Assembly: GCA_002729875.1 (NCBI GenBank)
Contig: PBZD01000016.1
Coordinates: 1 to 38,950, forward strand
Reading direction: 5' to 3'
DNA: 38,950 bases
Source: Chromatiales bacterium
GTDB lineage: Bacteria; Pseudomonadota; Gammaproteobacteria; Steroidobacterales; GCA-2729495
In this document: one piece after another, positions 1 through 7,464 of the stretch
How the letters are laid out: the number at the start of each line of letters is the position of its first letter
Numbering within the stretch: the stretch's first letter is position 1
The notes under the pieces: generated by a model
Databases searched by the model: none
Told to the model about the DNA's origin: nothing
The model's input: the letters and a program-made list of their open reading frames with translations, nothing else
Program-made: the position numbers and the translations under genes

Positions 1-1237
1 CCATGTGCCGGATATGCAGCTTTGCCATCTCGTTGTCTGTCATGTCAATAACCGGGTAGCCGGTATTTTTGAGTGAGGTTAAAATTTCTTCGCGCTCCTC
101 GTTACCATGGCGTAGCTCTACGCCAACAAAAATATTTGCTGCATTTGCATCATGGTAGCGGTAGTTAAATTCCGTGATATTGCGCTTGCCGATCGCTTTG
201 CAGAAAGCCATGAAGCTGCCCTGCTGCTCGGGTATTTCCACAGCGTACAGCGCCTCCCGCTGTTCGCCGAGTGCTGCACGTTCGGCAATATGGCGCAGCC
301 GATCAAAATTAACATTTGCACCACAGTTGACTGTCACGAGCGTTTGCCCGGTCATACCGGTCTTGCCGACATAACGTTTCAGGCCGGCAACCGATAGCGC
401 GCCGGCCGGTTCTACGATTGCCCGCGTATCTTCAAAAATATCCTGAATTGCTGCACAAATCTCATCATTGTCAACAATGATGATGTCATCAACGAGCTGG
501 TGGCAAATTCTGAATGTTTCGTCACCGACACGACGAACTGCTACGCCATCGGCAAAGGTACCTACATCTTTGAGCGTAACCGCTTGACCGGCTTTAATTG
601 CTGCAGCCATGCTGGCTGAATCTTCTGGCTCAACACCGATTATTTTTATCTCCGGGCTCAGTGATTTTATATACAGGGCGATTCCGGCGATCAGACCACC
701 GCCACCGATAGGGACAAAAACGGCATCGATCATTCCTGACTGTTGGCGGTGAATCTCCATACCGATCGTGCCCTGACCGGCAATGACTTCCGGGTCATCG
801 AACGGATGGATGAATGTCAGCTGTTGTTCATTTGCAATTTTGAGCGCCTGATCATAGGCATCATCATAGGTTGCACCGTGCAGAATAATTTCTCCGCCAA
901 GTGATTCGACAGCATTAATCTTAATCGTTGGGGTTAATTCCGGCATAACGATGATAGACCGTACGCCTAGTTCACGGGCCGCAAGTGCAACACCCTGAGC
1001 GTGGTTGCCGGCCGAACTGCAGATCACGCCACGAGCCAGTTCAGCCGGTTGCAGCTGAATCAGCTTGTTGTATGCACCGCGGAGCTTGAATGAAAAAACA
1101 GATTGCAGATCCTCACGTTTGAACAGCACATTATTGTCGAGCCGCTGCGAAAGGTGCGTGGCCGGTTCAAGTGGTGTCTCGATGGCAACGTCATAGACTC
1201 GCGCCGTGAGGATTCTGTGTAAGTATTCAGATTTCAT
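1..1237 (-). CDS. ilvA: Threonine dehydratase, biosynthetic (partial, C-terminus outside window)
   Basis: PLP enzyme that deaminates threonine to 2-oxobutyrate, the first committed step of isoleucine synthesis, in the cytosol. The start ATG is at 1235-1237, and about 412 codons are visible before the window edge. The PLP lysine lies in SFKLRGAYNK (K51), the phosphate/substrate loop SAGNHAQG is at about 75-82, and a glycine-rich GGGGL loop lies near 185. After the catalytic domain comes a regulatory region with EIPEQQGSFMAFCKAIGKRN and FVGVEL, close to the first ACT-like repeat of Escherichia coli IlvA. The start of the second repeat is cut off. Having regulatory repeats points to the isoleucine-inhibited biosynthetic form rather than the short catabolic form. 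It lies 151 bp downstream of the ABC operon on the same strand and could be transcribed from that operon or from its own promoter. Identity is near certain. Confidence 0.96.
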   Translation of the reverse strand, partial: MKSEYLHRILTARVYDVAIETPLEPATHLSQRLDNNVLFKREDLQSVFSFKLRGAYNKLIQLQPAELARGVICSSAGNHAQGVALAARELGVRSIIVMPELTPTIKINAVESLGGEIILHGATYDDAYDQALKIANEQQLTFIHPFDDPEVIAGQGTIGMEIHRQQSGMIDAVFVPIGGGGLIAGIALYIKSLSPEIKIIGVEPEDSASMAAAIKAGQAVTLKDVGTFADGVAVRRVGDETFRICHQLVDDIIIVDNDEICAAIQDIFEDTRAIVEPAGALSVAGLKRYVGKTGMTGQTLVTVNCGANVNFDRLRHIAERAALGEQREALYAVEIPEQQGSFMAFCKAIGKRNITEFNYRYHDANAANIFVGVELRHGNEEREEILTSLKNTGYPVIDMTDNEMAKLHIRHM

Positions 1238-1316
1238 GGGTTTTTTAACTGCTGCGGAGCCTATATTAAGTGAAACGGCCGTTCAGTCCTATAGATACAG
1301 GCAGATCAGATTGATA

Positions 1317-1358
1317 GGGTCGTCAGCCACGACCCCGCGCAGACTCTCAATCGTGGCT
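1317..1358 (-). promoter_or_regulatory. Two overlapping inverted repeats upstream of ilvA
   Basis: GGGTCGT (1317-1323) pairs with ACGACCC (1329-1335) around a 5-base loop. AGCCACGA (1325-1332) pairs with TCGTGGCT (1351-1358). The two stems share bases 1329-1332, so they cannot form together. No U-run follows either stem, so neither is a standard intrinsic terminator. The site lies between the DUF4340 stop and the ilvA start, in the leader if ilvA is read from upstream. A regulatory role is inference. Confidence 0.3.
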
Positions 1359-1388
1359 GGAGGGCGCTCCCGGATCAGGTGGTATGAG

Positions 1389-2396
1389 TTACTTGAGCAG
1401 GTCTGCCTGCCGCCGGGTCAATTGCTCGAGTTTGTAGCTCGGCAATATGAATAACCAATTTCCGTAACGGGCATTGAGTTCGTCGGCTTTGGCAGATGCC
1501 GAGGCAGGGGATGCTTCATCCTCGGCGACCGTGGTGAATTCAAAACTGACAAAATTCTGCTCGGTGCCCGGGTGGATATTCGCAATAATAACGAGTCCGG
1601 CTAAGGTCACGAAGCGCGTTACAACCGGTTGCTGGTCTTGCAGACCGGCATTTTCGCGTGTCAAGACATCATCGAAGGTAAGTCCGGTGAGCAGCGAGCC
1701 AATTGAATTGGCTGCACCGGGGGTGGTGAGTTCGCTGTCGACAGGTTGGTTGACCAGTTCGAAGTTGCCGGCGTCCGGTGCGTTCTTCTCGATGGCGACT
1801 GTCTCACCATCCGGATGCGTTGTCGTGACCCGGACAATATCACTCGCAGGAATATCAATAAGTGTGTGATCGAGCCAGTCGGCGGGTTCGGAATCAAGCT
1901 CAAGATTGGCCGCTATCAACAGGCTGGTGTCTGTGTCTGGCAGGCGAGCATAGGCCTGGCTGCCACGGATGCCGGTCATGCCTACAATAATACGATATGA
2001 CGAGTTCAGGCTGTCGATGATGAGTTCGATACCGGTGGCATCTGCACTTGCAATATCTTCAACGCCAAGCCGGGCGTAGAGCGCCGGGTCTGCTGTTTTC
2101 TCTTCGATCACCATCGCATTTGCCAGTGCGATCAGATTCTGGCGAATTTTGCCGACATCTGCCGGGTAGTGACCACGTTCGACGACTGTCCAGCGTTCAG
2201 TGCCGCGCATCAGGGTCGTAACCGTTCGGTTGCCAGCAGTTTTTATCGTCAGCTTCGTGATGTCGTTCAGTGCGGTGTCGAGTCCGGGCAGGACTACTGA
2301 TGTCTCAACACGCTCAAAGTTGTCGCGGTTTAATAACAGCAGCAAACTCATGACAAAAATAGTTGTCAGAAGAATAATGAAGGTACGGCGATTCAC
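1389..2396 (-). CDS. DUF4340 domain-containing protein of a Gld-type ABC operon
   Basis: 335-residue protein with one N-terminal membrane anchor (residues about 5-23, FIILLTTIFVMSLLLLL) and a large extracytoplasmic part. The repeated pattern of beta-strand-like segments around ITKLTIKTAGNRTVT, WTVVERGHYPAD and ALANAMVIEEKTADP...YARLGVED is typical of the DUF4340 family. Such proteins commonly sit last in operons with GldA/GldF/GldG-like ABC genes, as here: it begins 2 bp after the GldG-like stop. Its biochemical role is not known. By context it is probably a periplasmic partner of the transporter. The C-terminus, rich in charged and Ala residues, ends in LTRRQADLLK. Family call is good; function is open. 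Confidence 0.82.
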   Translation of the reverse strand: MNRRTFIILLTTIFVMSLLLLLNRDNFERVETSVVLPGLDTALNDITKLTIKTAGNRTVTTLMRGTERWTVVERGHYPADVGKIRQNLIALANAMVIEEKTADPALYARLGVEDIASADATGIELIIDSLNSSYRIIVGMTGIRGSQAYARLPDTDTSLLIAANLELDSEPADWLDHTLIDIPASDIVRVTTTHPDGETVAIEKNAPDAGNFELVNQPVDSELTTPGAANSIGSLLTGLTFDDVLTRENAGLQDQQPVVTRFVTLAGLVIIANIHPGTEQNFVSFEFTTVAEDEASPASASAKADELNARYGNWLFILPSYKLEQLTRRQADLLK

Positions 2397-2398
2397 TG

Positions 2399-4300
2399 TC
2401 AGGCTCCGGTGCTGTGCTGAATATTTTGCTGCTGCCTGTTGCGGCGCAACAGTAGCGCTGTGATACTCAATATTGTGATCGCGAATGGTACAAGACCGAT
2501 ATTGATGACCTTAAGCCAGGTACCAAGATCTTCGATTTGCTGATCCAGGTTGCGCTGCACCTGGCGCAATTCCTTGCGAATTCGCAGCCGTTGTTGCTGG
2601 AATCGCTGTAGTTCGGTTTCTTGCTCGGGTGACAGGATAGTTGTACTCACATCTTTCCGGCTCGCCTGCAACTCACTGAGTTTCATCTCGGTATCGCTGA
2701 GTTCCTGCTGCAAACGTTCCTCGGTTTGCCGAAAACGGCTCTCAGCTTCGCGCTGCAGGTTTTGCACGCGTGTGAACGGGCGCGTGAAGGTCGCGCGGGC
2801 CCTGACACTGATCAGGTCCCCCGAGCCGGTCAGGTTGTCGAGACTGTTGATAATGAAATCACCGTTGCCGGCGAACGCCGTCGAGATGCGTTGTCCGAAA
2901 AAGTTCTGTACCTGGGCCCAGAGCCGGTCGGTCAGAATATCAGTGTCGGCGATGAGAATGACGTTGACCGGGCCATTCGATGTGGCCAGGTGTTCGATAG
3001 AATGATCGCCAGTCGTGAAGCCATCCGGAGGGCCGTCGGCAAACGCACTCGATACCGTGCCCCGGATGCGCGCGGCCATGGTGTATTGCTCACCGGTTGC
3101 TGCAAAGCCCTGACGAAGTTGTGCCGGATCACGGATGAAGGCCAGCCCGCTTGTAGTGAGTGGTGCGGCACTATCGCTTGATCTGATCAGCGGCATAACA
3201 TCCACGGGTGTGTCTGCGGTGACCGTAATGAATCCCGGATAGCCCAGATTCAGGTTATGTAGTTCGGCGCTGACGATGTCGGTGCGGTCGATAGCGGTTT
3301 GGTCGATGCCGAGCAGGCCAATATGGCGAATCGGTTGAGCGTCGAACCCGGTAATTTGCAATGCAAATCGTTCATCGGCGATATATTCATCGGCTGCGAC
3401 CGACAGGCCCCAGGTCTCAATGAGACGGTTAAGGTCAGATGCATGGCTGGCCAGCAGTGCAGCGGCCGGATTGTTCGGATCCTGTGGCGGCATGTCGGTT
3501 TCAGCATATGGATCGACCATTAACAGCGCCCGTCCGCCACCCAGGATGAACTGGTCGATGGCGTACAGTGTTGCGTCGGGTAACTCCTTTGGGTGCACGA
3601 CGAACAGCACGTTTACCTCCGGGTCGATAGTGGTTGTCGTGCCGGTCAACTCGCGGATCTCGAATAATTGTTCGATCTGCGTCATAACAATCCATGGTTC
3701 GGATCTGCGCTGGGTAGCCGGATTGAAACTACCCCTGATCGGTAACCCGCTGATCAGGCCTACAACGGGACGCTGAGGGTCAGCCAGTGTATCAACCAGC
3801 CTGGCAAGTTCGTATTCGAGAAAGGTTTCCTTGCCCGGGTCGAGGAATGTAATGCGTTCTACATCATCGATGCTGTTGGTGCCGGCAATGCCCATATAGA
3901 TAGCATCTGTAGCACCGCCCAGTGAGATGGCCTGCAGACCGAACGCGGCAGCCCGATCTTCGTCCTCGGAAAATGGTAAGGGATCAATCACAGTTACACG
4001 CAATCGGCCGCCGGATTGAGCAACAAATTCCTCAAGCATCTCGCGTACTCGCCCGGCATATGTTCTCAGTTGTGAAATTTCTGCTGTGGCCCGGTCGGAA
4101 TAGAAAAAATACAGGTTAATGGGTTCGTTTATATTGCCGAGAATGTTCTTGGTGCCGGCGGACAGTGTGTACAGACTGTTCTCGGTCAGATCGAGACGCA
4201 TGCCGCGAAACATCGTGTTGCTCACGGCTACTGCGATGATGAAGATCGTGGCAACGGTTACCAGTCCCGCTCGGCCGAGCGTCATTTTGCTGTTGCTCAT
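2399..4300 (-). CDS. GldG-like ABC transporter auxiliary membrane protein
   Basis: 633 residues. A membrane segment at about 12-30 is followed by LDLTENSLYTLSAGTKNIL, the characteristic start of GldG / ABC_transp_aux proteins, and then by INLYFFYSD and an extracytoplasmic region that includes VLFVVHPKELPDATLYAIDQFILGGG-type segments (a GATase-like fold in this family). Near residues 505-585 there is a strongly charged, Gln/Glu/Arg-rich stretch predicted to be coiled coil, and then a C-terminal membrane helix (INIGLVPFAITILSITALLL) before an Arg/Gln tail. Gene spacing is 1 bp from the permease and 2 bp to DUF4340, so the four genes are one operon. In Bacteroidetes, GldG works with GldA and GldF in gliding, but homologous operons occur in many non-gliding Proteobacteria, where the substrate is unknown. 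Confidence 0.87.
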   Translation of the reverse strand: MSNSKMTLGRAGLVTVATIFIIAVAVSNTMFRGMRLDLTENSLYTLSAGTKNILGNINEPINLYFFYSDRATAEISQLRTYAGRVREMLEEFVAQSGGRLRVTVIDPLPFSEDEDRAAAFGLQAISLGGATDAIYMGIAGTNSIDDVERITFLDPGKETFLEYELARLVDTLADPQRPVVGLISGLPIRGSFNPATQRRSEPWIVMTQIEQLFEIRELTGTTTTIDPEVNVLFVVHPKELPDATLYAIDQFILGGGRALLMVDPYAETDMPPQDPNNPAAALLASHASDLNRLIETWGLSVAADEYIADERFALQITGFDAQPIRHIGLLGIDQTAIDRTDIVSAELHNLNLGYPGFITVTADTPVDVMPLIRSSDSAAPLTTSGLAFIRDPAQLRQGFAATGEQYTMAARIRGTVSSAFADGPPDGFTTGDHSIEHLATSNGPVNVILIADTDILTDRLWAQVQNFFGQRISTAFAGNGDFIINSLDNLTGSGDLISVRARATFTRPFTRVQNLQREAESRFRQTEERLQQELSDTEMKLSELQASRKDVSTTILSPEQETELQRFQQQRLRIRKELRQVQRNLDQQIEDLGTWLKVINIGLVPFAITILSITALLLRRNRQQQNIQHSTGA

Positions 4301-4301
4301 G

Positions 4302-5036
4302 TCAGTCAGCCTTTTTCATGTCGAGAATAATGGTATTGGCATACAGCCAGGCACCGATAACCAGCAGGAAATACACAATATCTCTCAGATCCAGGACGCC
4401 CTTGCTCAGAGCATTGAAATGGGTCAGGAAACTCAAAGATGCGATCGCATCAATCATGGGTTGTGGTGCCCAACCGGAAAAGAAATCCAGCACCGGCTGG
4501 AAGCCACTGAGTAAGAATATAAAACAAATCACTATGGTAATAATGAATGCGACAACCTGGTTACGATTAGCTGCGGAGATACAGGCACCTATCGCAAGAA
4601 ATGCGCCGGCCATTAGCAGGCTGCCGATATAAGCGGCAAAAATGACCCCGTTGTCCGGTTCGCCGAGATAATTAACCGTTATCCAGATCGGGAATGTCAG
4701 CGTCAAGGCGACGGCTGTAAAGCTCCATGCGGCCAGAAACTTGCCAAGTACCGCTTCGAACATCGTGACCGGCAGCGTCATCAACAGTTCGATGCTGCCT
4801 GATTTTCGCTCTTCTGCCCACAGTCGCATTGAGATGGCCGGGATTAGAATCAGGTACAGCCACGGATGGAAGCTGAAAAATGGCATCAGGTCGGCCTGAC
4901 CGCGATCGTAGAAGCCGCCGAGGGAAAATGTCAGAAAGCCAATCAGTGCAAGGAACAGCACGATGAAGACGTAGGCCAGCGGGGTGGCGAAATAGCCGCG
5001 TAACTCCCGGGCGGCAATAATCTTGATTGTGTTCAT
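4302..5036 (-). CDS. ABC-2 family transporter permease (GldF-like)
   Basis: 244 residues with six likely membrane helices: about 20-40, 55-75, 100-125, 140-160, 170-195 and 220-238. The N-terminus (IIAARELRGYFATPLAYVFI) and the RLWAEERKSGSIELLMTLPVT segment are hallmarks of ABC-2/NosY/GldF-type permeases. The ATG overlaps the end of the ATPase gene by 4 bp, which indicates translational coupling. It should form the membrane channel of the complex with the ATPase downstream of 5971 and the GldG-like and DUF4340 partners. The substrate cannot be read from the sequence. Confidence 0.9.
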   Translation of the reverse strand: MNTIKIIAARELRGYFATPLAYVFIVLFLALIGFLTFSLGGFYDRGQADLMPFFSFHPWLYLILIPAISMRLWAEERKSGSIELLMTLPVTMFEAVLGKFLAAWSFTAVALTLTFPIWITVNYLGEPDNGVIFAAYIGSLLMAGAFLAIGACISAANRNQVVAFIITIVICFIFLLSGFQPVLDFFSGWAPQPMIDAIASLSFLTHFNALSKGVLDLRDIVYFLLVIGAWLYANTIILDMKKAD

Positions 5037-5971
5037 GCTGCACCGTCTGCGGTCGTGATGGTTCGGAACACTTCGTCGAGTCGGCCTGATTCGAGCTTAA
5101 GCTGTTTGATAGGCCAGTTTTTTATGGCGGCGAGATCACTGATTCCTTTGAGGATGGATGCATCGGGCCCGGGAAATGCTGTGATTGTGCAGGTCTTATC
5201 GCTAACCTCGATATGTTCAACACCGCTGAGGTCCTGTAGTTGTTGGGTGATGTGATCAAGATCAGTCTTGCAGTCGAGTTTCAGTGTTACGGCATTATGA
5301 AAGCGTGAACGGTTGAGTAATGTTGCGGGTGTTTCATCCGCGACAATTCGACCTTGCGAGATGATGATTGCACGATTACAAACTGCATCGACTTCTTCGA
5401 GAATATGTGTCGAGATAACGATGATCTTATCGGTCGCCATTGACTGGATCAGTTGGCGCACTTCATGTTTCTGGTTTGGATCCAGGCCGTCGGTTGGCTC
5501 GTCCATGATCAGTACCGGTGGATCATGAAGAATGGCCTGGGCAATGCCAACCCGGCGTTTAAAGCCTTTTGACAATGTTTCGATGCTTTGGTCGAGTACC
5601 GGCGCGAGGCTCAGTCGATCGATGACGTCCTCATTGCGTTCGGCAGTCTTGCGGCGTGACAGGCCACGAATCCGGGCGATGAAGTGCAGGAAACTGCGTG
5701 GTGTCATCTCACCGTACGAAGGCGCACCTTCAGGCAGATAACCGATCAGCCGTTTTGCCTCGGTGGGCTGTTTTTCGATCGAGTAACCGCAGATCTCGAC
5801 ACTGCCCGAGGTCGGCGGCACAAAGCCGGCGAACATTCGCATGGTGGTAGATTTTCCGGCGCCGTTGGGTCCGAGAAAGCCCAGCACTTCGCCGGGTTGC
5901 ACCTGGAACGAGATGCCGTCTACCGCAACCAGTGAACCATAATGTTTGCTGAGTTCATCCGCCCTGATCAT
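5033..5971 (-). CDS. ABC transporter ATP-binding protein (GldA-like)
   Basis: 312-residue cytoplasmic ATPase. The Walker A motif is GPNGAGKSTT (34-43), the Q-loop region is GYLPEGAPSYGEMT, the signature is LSKGFKRRVGIAQ (the usual form in GldA/NatA-type subunits rather than LSGGQ), Walker B is VLIMDEPTDGLDP, and the switch His is in ISTHILEEV. The last 90 residues form a C-terminal extension ending in SGRLDEVFRTIT, typical of ABC-2 exporters. It is the first long gene of the operon. Its ATG shares one base with the stop of a 39-codon ORF (TGATG), and its stop overlaps the permease start. Confidence 0.93.
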   Translation of the reverse strand: MIRADELSKHYGSLVAVDGISFQVQPGEVLGFLGPNGAGKSTTMRMFAGFVPPTSGSVEICGYSIEKQPTEAKRLIGYLPEGAPSYGEMTPRSFLHFIARIRGLSRRKTAERNEDVIDRLSLAPVLDQSIETLSKGFKRRVGIAQAILHDPPVLIMDEPTDGLDPNQKHEVRQLIQSMATDKIIVISTHILEEVDAVCNRAIIISQGRIVADETPATLLNRSRFHNAVTLKLDCKTDLDHITQQLQDLSGVEHIEVSDKTCTITAFPGPDASILKGISDLAAIKNWPIKQLKLESGRLDEVFRTITTADGAA

Positions 5972-6090
5972 CAGATTGTCCTGAATTCATATGTAAGAAA
6001 GAATCGTTGCCGACCTGTAGATTTCGGGTATTTTGCATAGATGTCGGGATCATGCAAGAGGGTTGGTGAATTTGGATCATCGACAGCCAT
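5971..6090 (-). CDS. Possible small ORF (39 aa) coupled to the ABC ATPase gene
   Basis: An ATG at 6088-6090 opens 39 codons that end at TGA 5971-5973. That stop overlaps the ATPase ATG by one base (TGATG), an arrangement typical of translational coupling. The peptide begins MAVDDPNSPTLLHDPDIYAK and ends FFLTYEFRTI; it has no membrane segment and no cysteine. An in-frame TAA sits 6 bases before the ATG, so it is not the tail of a longer gene. The ribosome site is weak (AAGAA close to the ATG, GAGG further upstream). I do not recognise it. It may be a leader peptide, a small protein, or chance. Confidence 0.38.
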   Translation of the reverse strand: MAVDDPNSPTLLHDPDIYAKYPKSTGRQRFFLTYEFRTI

Positions 6091-6147
6091 GATTTCTTAT
6101 ATTTCCTCGCAAGACGGAATAAGCCCGGACGCTGCCCGGATATACCG

Positions 6148-7464
6148 TCAAGGAGTCGGATGAATCCGATTCGGTGCTGTATCGGACCCCTGGCGGGTCG
6201 GTTCAACCGGGCGTATCAACAGTATATTAATGAGAGCGATGAAGGTGACAACGGCAACGATCGCAAACGGGATGAGATAGCTACCGGTGGTTGTTTTCAG
6301 CTGGCCGGTCAGGATAGTGCCGAGCATGCCGCCGATGCTGTCGACGCACATAATGATCCCGAGGACTTTGCCAAGTGCTTGCTGGCCGAAGCTTTCGACA
6401 CAAACGAGTTGGATCATCGTAAAGGAACCGCCATAACCGAGTCCGAACACGATCGTGAATACGGTTAATTGCATTGGATTCGTTGTCAGTCCGATCCCCG
6501 CACCATTGAATGTGAACAGGCACAGGCAACCTGCCAGCAGTACGGCGCTGGTGATGCGCATGACCGTACGTTTTGTGATCCGGTCGCTGAGCACACCGAA
6601 CAGAAATTTGCCTGCCACACTGAAGCCAAAAATCATTGTGTACAGCCGCGTTGCATTCTGTGGTGTCAGGCCGGCCTCGAGTTCGAGAAAGATCGTGATC
6701 TGGCTGTTGATGGCCTGGAACGTGAACCACAGGCAGGTCGAGCCGATGGCAAGTACCCAGAGTGTTCGGGAGTGAAGCGCTGTGCTAAATGTTACGCCAT
6801 CCGGCAGGGTTTGGTTATTTGCTGAGGGTAGGTTGGTTAACCGGCCACCGTCAGGGGCAAGGTTGATGTCGGCCGGGTGTTGCTTGAGGATTAGGAAGCC
6901 CGGTATAAGAGCCAGAGCCCAGAAGGCGATAGCCAGTGCGCCGATGCCCCATCGCCAGCCAAGCTGAGGATCATTAACAAGCGGTGAGATCAGATTCGGC
7001 AGTATCAGTCCGCCGAGGCTCGACATCGCCGTCAGCAGACCGATAACGGCGCCTCGGCGCCTGATGAACCAGTTTGACAGTAATACGACGTTGGCGAGGA
7101 GGCCGCCGAGCACCAGGCCGAATGCGAGCCCGGTATGCAAAACATACAATTGGGTGAGCGACTGAGCGAATGGATAGGCCGCAAAGCATACTGCCATGAT
7201 GCAGATGCCTATGCGCAGAATTCGCAGCGGTCCGAACCGGTCGATCAGTACACCGGCAAATGGTGCGAGGATTGCAGTCAGACCGAACATCAGGCCAGTC
7301 GTCAGGCTGACCTCACCCTCGGTAGCGTTGAATGTTTCCATGAAGCGCGGAAACAGGTTCTGCGGCACAAATAGCGCCATGCCGTTGGTAAAGAAATAGA
7401 TTAGCAGGCAGGTGCCGGCGATGTACCAACCGTAAAAGCGCCTGCCAGGGCGTTCACTAGTCAC
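6148..7464 (-). CDS. MFS transporter, OFA/monocarboxylate-like
   Basis: About 438 residues with twelve predicted membrane helices. FYGWYIAGTCLLIYFFTNG at the N-terminus is typical of the oxalate/formate antiporter and monocarboxylate-porter branches of MFS. The loop between helices 2 and 3 carries the MFS signature as GVLIDRFGPLRILRIG, and the second half repeats it as GVLSDRITKRTVM. The likely substrate is an organic anion, but nothing in the sequence fixes it. The longest frame opens with TTG at 7470; I prefer the in-frame GTG at 7462-7464. Both lie close to the M16 stop (7457), so the genes overlap slightly and are probably co-transcribed. Confidence 0.88.
   Translation of the reverse strand: MTSERPGRRFYGWYIAGTCLLIYFFTNGMALFVPQNLFPRFMETFNATEGEVSLTTGLMFGLTAILAPFAGVLIDRFGPLRILRIGICIMAVCFAAYPFAQSLTQLYVLHTGLAFGLVLGGLLANVVLLSNWFIRRRGAVIGLLTAMSSLGGLILPNLISPLVNDPQLGWRWGIGALAIAFWALALIPGFLILKQHPADINLAPDGGRLTNLPSANNQTLPDGVTFSTALHSRTLWVLAIGSTCLWFTFQAINSQITIFLELEAGLTPQNATRLYTMIFGFSVAGKFLFGVLSDRITKRTVMRITSAVLLAGCLCLFTFNGAGIGLTTNPMQLTVFTIVFGLGYGGSFTMIQLVCVESFGQQALGKVLGIIMCVDSIGGMLGTILTGQLKTTTGSYLIPFAIVAVVTFIALINILLIRPVEPTRQGSDTAPNRIHPTP

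Noticed and set aside
6120-6145. CCCGGA repeat as a terminator after the MFS gene
   Set aside because: It is a direct repeat, not an inverted one, and cannot form the stem.
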